The notes: generated by a model from the sequence alone, not told the origin. A DNA stretch of 64,000 nucleotides from Corynebacterium sp. NML98-0116 (GCF_001767255.1 NZ_CP017639.1:1919057-1983056), one strand, 5' to 3'. Positions 46,733-56,522 are shown, counted from the stretch's first letter. Numbers and translations are program-made.

Positions 46733-47809
46733 ATGAACTTCAAGACATTCCTAGAATCCATGTCCACGCAGGCACTCGACGTACTGGACGGCTTCGATTA
46801 CGAAGCCGCCATCGAAGCAGGCGTCGATCCAACACGAGCCCGCGCCTGGCGCCAGCTCCACGACATCTACTTCGGGCCCACAAAATCCCGACAAAAACAG
46901 CGACTCGCTACCGAAAAGGCTCGACGCTACGGCTTCTCACTCGACCAACTCGCTATGATCGAACGGCGCTTACGCCCCATCAAGTCCGCGCGAACACGCA
47001 CCAAACTGCGCCTCGTACTCCTCGATACCAAGGGCACATACAAAAAGCTCAGCGAACGCGCAAAAGCACTTCTTCCGAACAACACCAAGCACCAAAACGA
47101 CCGCCTCACATTTTCGCCTTCCCGCAATGGGCGCCGCACCATGACGCTCACCACCAACGAGCGCGACCTCGCCGACCTTGAACACGCCCTCACCCAAGAC
47201 ATGGACCCCAAGACGCCACCCACGAAACACATGCTGCGCAGATTCCTCGACATCATACGTGGCGACGGCCGTTCCGTCCCCCACGCAGTCCCCCGACCTC
47301 TCTTGCTCATTCCACTCCCCCAGTGGATCCAAATACAGCGCGGCCACGGCGACGAGACCACCCTCACCCTGACCGATGGCACCACCATGACAGGCGCCGA
47401 ATACCTAAACAGCCACGTCGCCACCACCGAGAACGAGCTCGAAGCCGCCGTCTTCCACCCACAGCACGGGGCAGTCAACCTCTACCGGACACAACGCCTC
47501 GCAAATGACAAGCAGCGCGCTCTGGCCCGCGCCGTTACCCCCGGCTGCCCAGTGCCTGGATGCCGCCATGCAGCCGACGCCTGCGAAATCCACCACATCA
47601 CTGCATGGCAACACGGCGGGGAAACGAACATCAACAACCTGTCGCCATTGTGCCGCTACCACAATCGCGTCAACGACGACGACCCCCAACGAGCACGCCG
47701 AGGTCGCATCGAAATTGTGGACGCACAACCGCTCTGGCACTCACCACGCGGCTACTCCGCCCCAAACCCAGTCCACCGACCTGGTGCGATGAAAATGTTG
47801 TACACATAG
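46733..47809 (+). CDS. HNH endonuclease domain protein
   Basis: A 358-residue protein with a helical, basic N-terminal part (DUF222-like) and a C-terminal HNH nuclease domain at about residues 270-320: CPVPGCRHAADACEIHHITAWQHGGETNINNLSPLCRYHNRV. The cysteine pairs hold a structural zinc and the HH plus N/H residues are the catalytic part. Such genes are repeated families in actinobacteria with unknown targets. It is flanked upstream by two DnaA boxes and downstream by a hairpin terminator. Confidence 0.85.
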   Translation: MNFKTFLESMSTQALDVLDGFDYEAAIEAGVDPTRARAWRQLHDIYFGPTKSRQKQRLATEKARRYGFSLDQLAMIERRLRPIKSARTRTKLRLVLLDTKGTYKKLSERAKALLPNNTKHQNDRLTFSPSRNGRRTMTLTTNERDLADLEHALTQDMDPKTPPTKHMLRRFLDIIRGDGRSVPHAVPRPLLLIPLPQWIQIQRGHGDETTLTLTDGTTMTGAEYLNSHVATTENELEAAVFHPQHGAVNLYRTQRLANDKQRALARAVTPGCPVPGCRHAADACEIHHITAWQHGGETNINNLSPLCRYHNRVNDDDPQRARRGRIEIVDAQPLWHSPRGYSAPNPVHRPGAMKMLYT

Positions 47810-47810
47810 C

Positions 47811-47844
47811 AAAACGCCCACCACGACGGGGCCGAAGTGGGCGT
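47811..47844. terminator. Convergent terminator between the HNH and mhpC-type genes
   Basis: ACGCCCAC (47814-47821) pairs with its complement at 47837-47844. On the minus strand TTTT follows, which suits the hydrolase gene ending at 47859. It lies after the HNH stop on the plus strand. Confidence 0.75.
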
Positions 47845-47858
47845 CGAAAAGCTGCTGA

Positions 47859-48713
47859 CTAGAACTGACGCTTCATCCAGTTCACGATGACCTCATTGAA
47901 CTCATCAGCCTTCTCAACCTGCGACCAGTGGCCACACTGTGCGAAAAGGTGAGCGTCAGCGGACGGAATTGTGTTCACCAGGTCCCACGTGCGCTGCGGC
48001 GTAATCACGACGTCTTGCATGCCGTGCACTAGCAGAACCGGGATCTCGACCTTCGACAGCACGTCGAAGTCGAGTGGAAGCTCGGTACGGTCACGGTCAC
48101 GCGCCTGCACAACCTCCTGTAGGCGATCAGACGCCGTATCGTTCAGCGCGGACTGGTAGCGCAGCGACACGAGCTCATCGGTGATCAGCGACTTATCCAC
48201 CACGAACTGCTCGAGCGTGTTGCGGATACCTTCTTCGGTCAGCTTCGGGTTCGAATGACCCTTCAGCGCGCCGGTCAACTTCGCCCCACCGGTGCCCATG
48301 GAGATGATGCCCTTCACACGCTCCGGGTGGTCGATGATCATCTGGAAGCCAACCCAGCCACCGAGCGAGTTACCAACAATCCAGGTCTTTTCAATTCCCA
48401 GGGCATCCAGCACACGGATTGCGTGCTCAACCCACTCGCGGATACCGTACTTGGTGCCCTCAGCTACGACAGTCTGGCCGTAACCAATGGAGTCAATCGC
48501 GATGCATCGTGCGTTCTCGGAGATGGTCGGAAGGTTCAGCCACCAGTTCGCGGCTGCAGTCACGCCCGTGCCGGAGCCGTGGAGGAACAGTACTGGTTCA
48601 CCCTCGCCGAGATCGTGGTAGTGAGTGAGCTCGCCGGGTGCCGTCTCCAGCCACTTGTCCTCGAGCCCGAAGAATTCGTCAGTCTTGTAATCAGGAATGG
48701 AAATTTCAGTCAT
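47859..48713 (-). CDS. mhpC: C-C bond hydrolase (MhpC-like, meta-cleavage product hydrolase)
   Basis: A 284-residue alpha/beta hydrolase. The oxyanion motif is HGSGTG, the nucleophile elbow GNSLGGW, the acid HGMQDVV and the base CGHWSQVEKADEF. This set and the neighbours identify a hydrolase for 2-hydroxy-6-oxo-dienoates from ring cleavage. It would release succinate and 2-oxopent-4-enoate in the 3-phenylpropionate pathway. The ATG at 48713 has TATGTT six bases upstream (leaderless). It is transcribed divergently from the IclR gene and apart from the other mhp genes. Confidence 0.85.
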   Translation of the reverse strand: MTEISIPDYKTDEFFGLEDKWLETAPGELTHYHDLGEGEPVLFLHGSGTGVTAAANWWLNLPTISENARCIAIDSIGYGQTVVAEGTKYGIREWVEHAIRVLDALGIEKTWIVGNSLGGWVGFQMIIDHPERVKGIISMGTGGAKLTGALKGHSNPKLTEEGIRNTLEQFVVDKSLITDELVSLRYQSALNDTASDRLQEVVQARDRDRTELPLDFDVLSKVEIPVLLVHGMQDVVITPQRTWDLVNTIPSADAHLFAQCGHWSQVEKADEFNEVIVNWMKRQF

Positions 48714-48719
48714 ACAGCC

Positions 48720-48794
48720 AACATAGCGACGAACCCACACACACGCCGGAGTGTTCCAGTCCGTGGCACACGATAGACACTATCCGGTTACACT
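48720..48794. promoter_or_regulatory. Divergent promoters and IclR-type operator of the aromatic island
   Basis: The 87-base gap between mhpC and the regulator gene holds three elements. TATGTT (minus, 48725 to 48720) lies six bases before the hydrolase ATG. TACACT (plus, 48789-48794) lies six bases before the regulator ATG. Between them is a dyad, GTGTTCCA at 48751-48758 and TGGCACAC at 48764-48771, with a five-base centre and one mismatch. The dyad recurs in variant form upstream of the mhpB and hcaE genes, and probably binds the IclR protein. Confidence 0.6.
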
Positions 48795-48800
48795 GATCCT

Positions 48801-49565
48801 ATGGTTCAAGACGCAAAACCAAACTCCATCGACAAGGCGTTCGGCATTCTGAAAGCGTTCAAGAGCGAGGACGTCAACGGGGTTGGCGTTTCAGAGTTAG
48901 CCCGGCGCGTCGATCTTCCAAAGTCGACGACGCACCGCCTTCTTAACAAGCTGGTGGAAAATGATGCCGTCCTCAAAGCGAACGAGCTCTATCGGCTCAA
49001 CCCGGCGCTCGGAATGGCGTCAACACCGGAGGTGTATTCCGAGCAAACCGCTCAGGTATCAGAGTTGCTCACACCATTTTTGGCAGCGCTTTTTGAGCGC
49101 ACTCGACACACCGTCCACCTTGGACATGTTGAAGGGACGAACGTTCGTTACGCGAACAAGCTCTTTTCCGTCCGTGGTGTGACAGCGCCGTCACGCATTG
49201 GCGGCCTAATTCCCGCTTACGCGACTGGCATTGGCAAAGCAATTATGGCGTACGACGAAACGCTTACCGAGCGCATCATCCGTGAGGGGCTCGCGCCATG
49301 GACCCCGCACACGATCTCAGACCCGGATGAGCTGCGTGAAACGTTGAAAAAGATCCGCGATGAAGGTATCGCCTACGACCTTGAGGAAATTTCGGAAGGT
49401 CTATGCTGTGTCGCCTGCCCGATTTTCGGCACCGAGGGCGTACCGATTGCCGCGATGAGCGTTTCCTTTCCTGCAGAAGACTTTCAGCCCAAAACAGTAA
49501 TCCCGGTCCTCAAAAAGATTTGTGGATCCGGGACTCGTGCGTGGAGAGCGAAGCACGCGGGATAA
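48801..49565 (+). CDS. IclR-family transcriptional regulator
   Basis: A 254-residue IclR protein. The N-terminal winged helix-turn-helix (VSELARRVDLPKSTTHRLLNKLVEND) is followed by the IclR effector domain (SRIGGLIPAYATGIGKAIMAY, GIAYDLEEISEGLCCVACPIF). The gene lies inside the aromatic island and beside matching operator-like dyads, so it probably controls the hca and mhp genes in response to a phenylpropionate-type compound, as MhpR does in Escherichia coli. Whether it activates or represses is unknown. Confidence 0.9.
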   Translation: MVQDAKPNSIDKAFGILKAFKSEDVNGVGVSELARRVDLPKSTTHRLLNKLVENDAVLKANELYRLNPALGMASTPEVYSEQTAQVSELLTPFLAALFERTRHTVHLGHVEGTNVRYANKLFSVRGVTAPSRIGGLIPAYATGIGKAIMAYDETLTERIIREGLAPWTPHTISDPDELRETLKKIRDEGIAYDLEEISEGLCCVACPIFGTEGVPIAAMSVSFPAEDFQPKTVIPVLKKICGSGTRAWRAKHAG

Positions 49566-49588
49566 ACCCGCATACGCGCTCTACTTCG

Positions 49589-50638
49589 CTACTTCTGCTT
49601 TGCCAGGTCGATTGCGACGTCGATAATCATGTCTTCCTGACCACCGACGTAACCACGGCGACCGACTTCTTCCAGGATGGTCGCTGCAGGCACACCATAG
49701 CGTTCCGCGGCGCGCTGCGCGTGGAGCAAGAAGGAGTTGTAAACGCCAAACTCACCCTGGACGATGGAGCCGCGGTCCATCATTGGGAGACGCTCGACCA
49801 TTGGCTTCAGGACGTCTTCAGCGGCGTCACGAAGCTTGGCTTGATCAACATTGCCGATGTCAATGCCGGTGCGGTTGAACACCGTGGCTAACACCTCGAT
49901 CGGTGCGTTACCGGCGCCAGCACCAAGCCCATACAGGGTGCCGTCAATTTGGCGAGCACCATTGACTACAGCGAGCAACGAGTTTGCAACCCCGAAACCG
50001 AGGTTCTGGTGTCCGTGGAAGCCGACCTGTGCGTCGTCGCCAATCTCTTCAACGACTGCCTTGACGCGGTCCGCGGCCTGGTTCATCACCAGGTAGCCGG
50101 CGGAGTCGACCACGAAGACGCACTGACAGCCGGCATCGACCATGATGCGGGCCTGCTTCGCAAGCTCTGCTGGTGGGATGCGGTGTGAAAGCATCAGGAA
50201 GCCACCGGTCTCAAAACCAAGCTCCCGTGCTGCCTGGAAGTGCTGGATCGAAATATCTGCCTCGGTGCAGTGAGTGGCAACGCGCACGATGGATGCGCCC
50301 GCACTCTTTGCTTCTTTGAGGTCCTTTACGGTACCCAGGCCTGGAAGCATCAGTGCGGCAATCTTCGCATTCTTGACTTCTTCGACTGCGGCTTCGATGA
50401 GTTCGATGTCGCGGGTGTGGGAGAAGCCGTAGTTGAAGGAAGACCCGCCAAGCCCGTCGCCGTGAGTGACCTCGATCATTTCGACGCCGGCGTCGTCAAG
50501 CGCGCGGGCGATCTTTTTCACCTGGTCTTTGGTGTACTGGTGGCGTACGGCGTGGGATCCGTCACGCAGGGTCGTGTCGTTGAGGCGGATTTTGTGTGTC
50601 GGGATGCCATCGATGACATCGCTCGCAACCGTGTTCAT
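49589..50638 (-). CDS. mhpE: 4-hydroxy-2-oxovalerate aldolase
   Basis: A 349-residue aldolase with the TIM barrel start [16 protein letters not shown] and the metal site HGHQNLGFG. It cleaves 4-hydroxy-2-oxovalerate into pyruvate and acetaldehyde, channelled to MhpF. The ATG at 50638 has AAGGAG upstream. It follows mhpF after one base. Confidence 0.95.
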   Translation of the reverse strand: MNTVASDVIDGIPTHKIRLNDTTLRDGSHAVRHQYTKDQVKKIARALDDAGVEMIEVTHGDGLGGSSFNYGFSHTRDIELIEAAVEEVKNAKIAALMLPGLGTVKDLKEAKSAGASIVRVATHCTEADISIQHFQAARELGFETGGFLMLSHRIPPAELAKQARIMVDAGCQCVFVVDSAGYLVMNQAADRVKAVVEEIGDDAQVGFHGHQNLGFGVANSLLAVVNGARQIDGTLYGLGAGAGNAPIEVLATVFNRTGIDIGNVDQAKLRDAAEDVLKPMVERLPMMDRGSIVQGEFGVYNSFLLHAQRAAERYGVPAATILEEVGRRGYVGGQEDMIIDVAIDLAKQK

Positions 50639-50639
50639 A

Positions 50640-51569
50640 CTATGCTCCTTGCTTCTGCGCCGACACGAGCTCGGCGTACTTGTTTGCGGTGGCAATTGCT
50701 GCCGATGTGATGATGTCGAGGTTGCCGGCGTAGTCCGGCAAGAAGTCGCCTGCCCCTTCTACTTCGATGAGGACGGAAACACGACCGAGTCCGTTCCAGT
50801 CGTCGCGGGCTTCTTCGAACTGTGGATCTGCGGTGAGGCGGTAGCCCGGTACGTACTGCTGCACCTTCGCTGCCATTTCTTTGATGGACGCGGCGATCTG
50901 GTCTTGCAGTTCGCCAGGAGCCGCGGCTTCTGGAGGAAGGGCACAGTAGACGGTGTTGCGCATCATCATTGGTGGCTCGACGGGGTTGAGGATGATGATG
51001 GCTTTTGCGTGTTTCGCGCCAGCGAGTTGTTCGAGGGCGGCGGCAGTGGTTTCGAGGAACTCGTCGACGTTAGCGCGGGTGCCGGGACCCGCAGACTTCG
51101 AGGAGATCGACGCAACGATCTCCGCGTATTCGACGTCTACGATGCGGGATACTGCCGCGACAATCGGGGTGGTGGCCTGACCGCCACAGGTAATCATGTT
51201 CACATTGTCGACGGTTTCGAGCTCATCCAGGTTGACCGATGGGCAGAAGAATGGGCCGACGGCCGCCGGGGTGAGGTCGATGGCGCGGATGCCTGCTTCG
51301 CGGTAGCGCGGTGCGTTTGCTGCGTGTGCGCCCGCCGAGGTTGCTTCAAAGACGAGGTCTGGAAGCGGATCCTGTTGCAGGAGCCAGTCGACGCCTTCGT
51401 GGGAGGCCGCGATGCCGTTTTCGCGCGCACGCTTGAGGCCTTCCGATTCTGGATCGACGCCGACCATGTAGCGCAGATCAATGTTGGATTCGTTGTTCAA
51501 AAGCTTCATCATCAGGTCGGAGCCGATGTTGCCCGATCCGACGATGGCTGCTGTCATTTTCTTTTGCAT
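50640..51569 (-). CDS. mhpF: Acetaldehyde dehydrogenase (acetylating)
   Basis: A 309-residue enzyme with an NAD-binding [12 protein letters not shown] motif and the catalytic cysteine in [12 protein letters not shown]. It converts acetaldehyde to acetyl-CoA in a complex with MhpE. Spacing of one base to mhpE fits a coupled pair. Confidence 0.95.
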   Translation of the reverse strand: MQKKMTAAIVGSGNIGSDLMMKLLNNESNIDLRYMVGVDPESEGLKRARENGIAASHEGVDWLLQQDPLPDLVFEATSAGAHAANAPRYREAGIRAIDLTPAAVGPFFCPSVNLDELETVDNVNMITCGGQATTPIVAAVSRIVDVEYAEIVASISSKSAGPGTRANVDEFLETTAAALEQLAGAKHAKAIIILNPVEPPMMMRNTVYCALPPEAAAPGELQDQIAASIKEMAAKVQQYVPGYRLTADPQFEEARDDWNGLGRVSVLIEVEGAGDFLPDYAGNLDIITSAAIATANKYAELVSAQKQGA

Positions 51570-51584
51570 TGTGGTGCTCCAAAC

Positions 51585-52370
51585 CTATTTAAACCGGACG
51601 TCGATGGCCCCGTATGGGCCGTAGGATACTGCGAGGTGTTGGCCTGCTTTGAAAGCGACTGCGCCGCAGAAGCTACCGGTAAGCACGATGTCACCGGCGC
51701 GCAGGGCGGTGCCTTGCTCGTCGAGAATGCCTGCGAGCCACGGCAGCGGGAGCAGCGGGTCGCCCATCACATCCTTGCCGACGCCCTCTCCGACAACTTC
51801 GCCGTCGAGCGTCATCGTCGCGTGGACTGTTGCAGCTTCCTCCAGGTCGAGATCGAGCGGGGTCGGGTCCCACACGATGGCGCCGAACGAAGCGTTGTCG
51901 GCGATGGTGTCGACAAGGCGGATGTCCCAGTCACGGACTCGTGAGTCGATGATTTCGACTGCAAGGTGCGCGGACTTGACAGCCTTGCGGGCCTCTTCGA
52001 GTGTCGCGCCCGGTTCAAGGTCCTTCCCGAGCACGAACGCGAGTTCCGGTTCGACCTTCGGGGAGATGAAGCGGTCGACTGCAATGTCGGTGCCGACTTC
52101 GTAGAGGTCGGCGTCGGTAAAGAACCCGAAGTCTGGGCTATCGACCCCCAGCTGCTGCTGCATTGCGAGTGAGGTCAGACCAACCTTGCGCCCGATAACT
52201 TTGTGTCCGCGGGCAACGAAGTCTTTTTCCTGGATCTGTTGGATTGCGTAGGCGTCGGCGATGTCAAGGTCGGCGACGACGGTGCGCGGTGGCGCGATCG
52301 GCTCGCAGGACGGGTACGCGGCGAGCAGGTCGTTTGCGATGGTACGCAGGGAGTCCTCACGGCTACTCAT
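51585..52370 (-). CDS. mhpD: 2-keto-4-pentenoate hydratase
   Basis: A 261-residue hydratase of the MhpD/HpaH family: GRKVGLTSLAMQQQLGV, PKVEPELAFVLGKDLEPG and GAIVWDPTP. It adds water to the dienoate released by MhpC. The ATG at 52370 was selected over an upstream codon because the extension is not homologous. It lies 13 bases after mhpB. Confidence 0.93.
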   Translation of the reverse strand: MSSREDSLRTIANDLLAAYPSCEPIAPPRTVVADLDIADAYAIQQIQEKDFVARGHKVIGRKVGLTSLAMQQQLGVDSPDFGFFTDADLYEVGTDIAVDRFISPKVEPELAFVLGKDLEPGATLEEARKAVKSAHLAVEIIDSRVRDWDIRLVDTIADNASFGAIVWDPTPLDLDLEEAATVHATMTLDGEVVGEGVGKDVMGDPLLPLPWLAGILDEQGTALRAGDIVLTGSFCGAVAFKAGQHLAVSYGPYGAIDVRFK

Positions 52371-52383
52371 CTGTCTGTCTCTC

Positions 52384-53313
52384 CTATGATGCGATGACCA
52401 GGCCGAAGCCTGCGACGAACTCTGGGATTGGGCGGTAGAACGTGAACTCGGCGTTGACTCCACCGTTGGCGGCGGTCAGCGCGGAAAACGCCGCAACCCA
52501 GGTGCGCACCTCGTGCGAGGAGTGACCGGCTTCGTCGTCCATGGTGTCGGCGTCGTAGGCGTCGAATCGTGTCGATTCGCCGGAGATGCAGTCCGCCATG
52601 AACTTTTCGTCCCACTCTGGGTTGATGTCGATGATTCCTGCATTTGCGGCACCTTCTTTGCCGGCAGCAATGACGCGAGCTTCACGAGCGTCGCGGTCGG
52701 CCTGGTCCGGGTGGCCGTGGAGCATGAAGTGCTTCTGCGCGTCGGTTGCGGATGCCCAGCGTGGAAGCGGCGGGTCGTGGGACAGGCCACCGGAGGCAAC
52801 CATCAGCACCTTCTTATCCTGGGCCTTCGCCCACTTGCCGACGGCCTCCCCCATCACACGGATGCGCTGCATCGCGGTGAACGGTCGGGCGACTCCGTTG
52901 ACGAAGATCGGGATGACTGGCTTGGCGGTCAGGGAGCCGAAGAGCAGCTCGACAGGCTGTGCGCCGCCGTGGTCGAGAACCATCTGGCGGGAGATTGCCA
53001 TGTCGACGTCCTGGTCGATAACGAATTGCGCGAGCTCTTCTGCGGCTGACTCGGGCACGTCGAATGGGCCAGGCGTAGTGAGGTAGTCACCCATCGATTC
53101 TGCTTGTAGGCCTACACAGAACGGGGGCATCAGGGTGTAGAAGAACCCGTTGAAGTGGTCCGGCGTGAAGACGATGACCAGATCTGGGTCATATTCTTCC
53201 GCGGCTTTGCGGGCTTTTGCGAATGCGTCTTGCAGCGCCTCGTTCACCTCTGGTTTTGGCTCGTTGATGCCGAGCAGCGGGCTGTGGGACAGCGCAATAA
53301 GTTTTACGCTCAT
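52384..53313 (-). CDS. mhpB: Class III extradiol dioxygenase (3-carboxyethylcatechol 2,3-dioxygenase type)
   Basis: A 309-residue LigB-superfamily enzyme. SHSPLLGINEPKPEV, VFTPDHFNGFFYTLMPPFCVG and VASGGLSHDPPLPRW carry its iron and active-site histidines. It opens the catechol ring between C2 and C3. It is not homologous to class I (XylE) enzymes. The start is ATG at 53313 with GGAGG upstream. It is the first gene of the leftward mhpBDFE unit. Confidence 0.93.
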   Translation of the reverse strand: MSVKLIALSHSPLLGINEPKPEVNEALQDAFAKARKAAEEYDPDLVIVFTPDHFNGFFYTLMPPFCVGLQAESMGDYLTTPGPFDVPESAAEELAQFVIDQDVDMAISRQMVLDHGGAQPVELLFGSLTAKPVIPIFVNGVARPFTAMQRIRVMGEAVGKWAKAQDKKVLMVASGGLSHDPPLPRWASATDAQKHFMLHGHPDQADRDAREARVIAAGKEGAANAGIIDINPEWDEKFMADCISGESTRFDAYDADTMDDEAGHSSHEVRTWVAAFSALTAANGGVNAEFTFYRPIPEFVAGFGLVIAS

Positions 53314-53355
53314 GGTGACCTCCTCCGGGGCTGGGTTTATCAGCTGTCACATCTG

Positions 53356-53495
53356 ACTGTAGAAGTAGCGCATCACACTCCGCACCCTCGTTCCGGGTTT
53401 TGGAACACTAAACCACATACTCAAAAGCAAGAATGCCTGGACTACCCTCGTTCCCTACCCCCGTTCCACAGATTCTGTTCTATTCACTGGAACAC
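53356..53495. promoter_or_regulatory. Operator-like dyads between mhpB and hcaE
   Basis: The 285-base gap holds half-site TGGAACAC at 53401-53408 (partner TCGTTCCG at 53388-53395) and at 53488-53495 (partner CTGTTCTA at 53475-53482, six of eight matches). Both have a five-base centre like the dyad at 48751. Extra GTTCC half-sites lie near 53450 and 53463. TACAGT on the minus strand (53361 to 53356) is a -10 candidate for mhpB with a poor -35, which suits activator control. Confidence 0.5.
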
Positions 53496-53598
53496 ATACG
53501 CGAACATAACTGCCCCCATGTAGCTTAAGAATTGTGTGAAGCAAAGAACGCTTCAGAAGTAATTGTGCTTTCTATCACTAGGTGCGAAGGAGTTACCT

Positions 53599-54912
53599 AT
53601 GGCAACGCCACCAAAGTCCGGCTTACAGCGGCCGGCAGAATTGGATCAGTGCATCGACGTCAGTGGCATGGTCGACCCTGAAGGTGGCCTGGTAGATCGT
53701 CGAGTCTTTACGGACGAGGCCGTCTATAAGCAGGAAATGTCGCGCATTTTTGCCTGTTCCTGGCTGTTTATCGCCCACGAGTCGCAGTTCCAGAAACCGG
53801 GCGATTTCTTCCAGACGTACATGGGCGAAGACCCGGTCATCGCGACGATGAACAAGAAGCGCGAAATCCGCGTGCTGCTCAACAGCTGCCGTCACCGCGG
53901 TGCCCGCGTGTGCCGCGCCGACCAGGGCCGCACGAAGATGTTTACCTGTACGTACCACGGCTGGGCGTACGACCTCGACGGTAACCTCGTCAACCTTCCT
54001 GGCAAGGAGCAGTACGACGAGAACTTCTCCCAGGACGACTGGCCGCTGGTCACGGTGCCACGCGTGGAGTCCTACAAGGGCCTCATCTTCGCGAACTGGG
54101 ACGAGAACGCCGAGCCGCTCGAGGATGCGCTTGGTGATATGCGCTGGTACATCGACGCATTCATGGACCGAGACCCTGAAGGCACCTACGTCGTTGGTGG
54201 CGTCACTAAGTGGGTGCTCGACGGCAACTGGAAGTTGGCAGCGGAGCAGTTCGCTACTGATTGGTACCACGTCAACATGTCGCATGCCTCTGCGCTGATG
54301 GTGATGTCCCCGTCGGGCAAGGGCCCGAAGAAGGAGATCGCGGAGCGCACCGGTGTGCAGTACCACGACGACCACGGCAACGGCGCGGGCTTCCCAGTAC
54401 ACCCGAAGAACCGTTTCGACGCCCAGCCGGTCCACGAGTACTACGACTACGACTTCTTGCGCGAGCGGCTCTCCCCTGAGCAGGTGATGGGCCCGATGAC
54501 GAACGGCCACGCAACCGTGTTCCCGAACTTCTCCTACCTTCCGGTCAATGGCTCGATCCGCGTCTGGCACCCGAAGGGCCCGAACAAGATGGAAGTTTGG
54601 GCATGGACTGTCCTGGACCGTTCGATGCCGGAGGATGTGGCTCGCGCGCAGCGCCTGTACAACCTGCGCACTTTTGGCCCGTCGGGCATCTTCGAGCAGG
54701 ACGACGGCGAGAACTGGTCTGAGTGCCAGTCCATCGCGCATGGCTTCATGGTTGGCAACACCCCGCTGAACTACCAGATGGGTATGGCCACGGTCGGCGA
54801 ACGTGAAGGATTCCCCGGCACTACATCCGAACTGTATTCAGACGCTGCTGGTCGCGCGCTATACCGCCGTTGGCGCGAGCTGATGTCGACCCCAGCTTGG
54901 CACGAGAAGTAA
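53599..54912 (+). CDS. hcaE: Aromatic-ring-hydroxylating dioxygenase, large subunit
   Basis: A 437-residue Rieske oxygenase alpha subunit. The Rieske cluster ligands are Cys97 and His99 (CRHRG) and Cys117 and His120 (CTYH). The mononuclear iron site includes His224 and His229 in DWYHVNMSHAS, with Asp221 as the bridge. Together with HcaF it would dihydroxylate 3-phenylpropionate or cinnamate. The ATG at 53599 has AAGGAG eight bases upstream. It leads a rightward unit of eight genes. Confidence 0.93.
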   Translation: MATPPKSGLQRPAELDQCIDVSGMVDPEGGLVDRRVFTDEAVYKQEMSRIFACSWLFIAHESQFQKPGDFFQTYMGEDPVIATMNKKREIRVLLNSCRHRGARVCRADQGRTKMFTCTYHGWAYDLDGNLVNLPGKEQYDENFSQDDWPLVTVPRVESYKGLIFANWDENAEPLEDALGDMRWYIDAFMDRDPEGTYVVGGVTKWVLDGNWKLAAEQFATDWYHVNMSHASALMVMSPSGKGPKKEIAERTGVQYHDDHGNGAGFPVHPKNRFDAQPVHEYYDYDFLRERLSPEQVMGPMTNGHATVFPNFSYLPVNGSIRVWHPKGPNKMEVWAWTVLDRSMPEDVARAQRLYNLRTFGPSGIFEQDDGENWSECQSIAHGFMVGNTPLNYQMGMATVGEREGFPGTTSELYSDAAGRALYRRWRELMSTPAWHEK

Positions 54913-54945
54913 ACCAAACACACCCTCGAAAGGAACCGAATTACC

Positions 54946-55296
54946 ATGGCTGAACCAGTAAAAGTTGCTGACCTGGACGATCTCGAGCAGGAGGAAGGCT
55001 TCCTGGTCACGGAGGAAATGTCGGGATACGACAAGCCGATTGCACTCTTCCGCACCGAAGACGATGAAGTGTACGCCCTCGACGATATTTGTACCCACGA
55101 AATCGCTCACCTGTCTGACGGCTGGGTCGACGGCACAATGGTTGAGTGCCCGGTGCACTCCAGCCAGTTCTGCATGAAGACTGGCGCGGTGCAGTGCATG
55201 CCAGCGACCGAAGACACCAACACGCACAAGGTTGAGCTGCGTGGCGAAGAAGTCTGGCTCTACCCAGGCGTGCCTGCTGAAGGAGCCGACAAGTGA
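54946..55296 (+). CDS. hcaC: Rieske-type ferredoxin
   Basis: A 116-residue ferredoxin with cluster ligands Cys49-His51 (CTHE) and Cys68-His71 (CPVH). It passes electrons from the reductase HcaD to the oxygenase. Its start follows the large subunit by 33 bases with GAAAGGA upstream, and its stop overlaps the reductase start. Confidence 0.93.
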   Translation: MAEPVKVADLDDLEQEEGFLVTEEMSGYDKPIALFRTEDDEVYALDDICTHEIAHLSDGWVDGTMVECPVHSSQFCMKTGAVQCMPATEDTNTHKVELRGEEVWLYPGVPAEGADK

Positions 55297-56501
55297 GCAG
55301 CACGACGATCGTAGGCGGCGGAATCGGCGGCTTTACCGTCGCTGATGAGCTGCGCAGGAACGGCTACACCGGTGAGATCACGATCATTGATCCGCTTGGT
55401 GTTCCGTACGACCGCCCACCGCTGTCCAAGGACTACCTGACCAACGAGAAGACGCGCGCTGAGATTGAGTTCCGCCCGGCGGAATGGCTCGAGGAAAACA
55501 ACATTGTGCTGAAGCAAGCCACCGTTGAGCGCGTTGAGGCGCAATCGAAGAAGCTGGTGCTGGAGGGCGGTGAGGAGGTTGCGTACGACAACCTCGTGAT
55601 CGCCACTGGTGGTACTGCTCGCCGCGGCAGTGCGCCGGGCTTCGATAGCGACAACGTCGTGGTGCTGCGCACTACTGAGGACGCGGATAAGCTGCGTTCG
55701 CTGATCGGCCCAGGCAAGAAACTCGGCATCATTGGCGCTGGCCTTGTTGGTGCAGAGGTCGCGTCCTCTGCACGCAAGCTGGGCGCGGACGTGGTACTCA
55801 TCGACCCCGCGCCGGTATCCCTGGTCCCTGCTGTCGGCCCTGAGCTGGCGCAGCGCCTCCACGACATGCACGCGGAAAACGGCGTGGATTTCATCAACGC
55901 GATGACCTCTAGCATCGAGGAGTCTGACGGTAAGTTCCACATCGGCCTCGACGGCCACGACGCCGTCACGGTTGACGCTGTGTTGCTGTGCATCGGCATC
56001 ATCCCGGAGACGGTCCTCGCCGAATCCGCTGGCCTGGAGACCGATAACGGCATCCTGGTGGATGAGCAGCAGCGCACGTCGAACTCCTCCATCTGGGCTG
56101 TGGGCGACTGCGCCCGCACCCGCCTCGAGGATGGCACGCTACTTCGCCGCCACGAGCACTGGGACTCCGCAATCCAGGAAGCAAAGACAGCCGCCGCCTC
56201 AATTATCGACGGCCCATCTCCGAAACTTTCCGCGTCCTGGTTCTGGTCCGACCGCTACGGCGTCCACGTTGAGGGTACCGGCGACATGACTATCCCTGGC
56301 GAAACCATCATCCGCAATGACGCGGAGGGCCGCCCGGCCGTCGCGTTGCGCCTCGACGAGAACGGCGCCCTGGTTGGCGCGGCAGCAATCGAAGATTCGA
56401 TGGCTGTTCGTGCGGCACGTCGCATCATCGACCGCGGTATTGCCGTCGATAAGGACAAGCTGGCTGACGCATCGATTCCTCTGAAGAAACTTGCTCGATA
56501 G
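55293..56501 (+). CDS. hcaD: Ferredoxin reductase
   Basis: A 402-residue FAD/NAD reductase. An FAD-binding start (VGGGIGGFTVADELRR), a second dinucleotide site (IGAGLVGAEVASSARKLGADVVLID) and the flavin aspartate in WAVGDCART are present. It transfers electrons from NADH to HcaC. The GTG start overlaps the ferredoxin stop (GTGA). Confidence 0.92.
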   Translation: MSSTTIVGGGIGGFTVADELRRNGYTGEITIIDPLGVPYDRPPLSKDYLTNEKTRAEIEFRPAEWLEENNIVLKQATVERVEAQSKKLVLEGGEEVAYDNLVIATGGTARRGSAPGFDSDNVVVLRTTEDADKLRSLIGPGKKLGIIGAGLVGAEVASSARKLGADVVLIDPAPVSLVPAVGPELAQRLHDMHAENGVDFINAMTSSIEESDGKFHIGLDGHDAVTVDAVLLCIGIIPETVLAESAGLETDNGILVDEQQRTSNSSIWAVGDCARTRLEDGTLLRRHEHWDSAIQEAKTAAASIIDGPSPKLSASWFWSDRYGVHVEGTGDMTIPGETIIRNDAEGRPAVALRLDENGALVGAAAIEDSMAVRAARRIIDRGIAVDKDKLADASIPLKKLAR

Positions 56502-56522
56502 CTACAAGAAAGGAATGGACTC

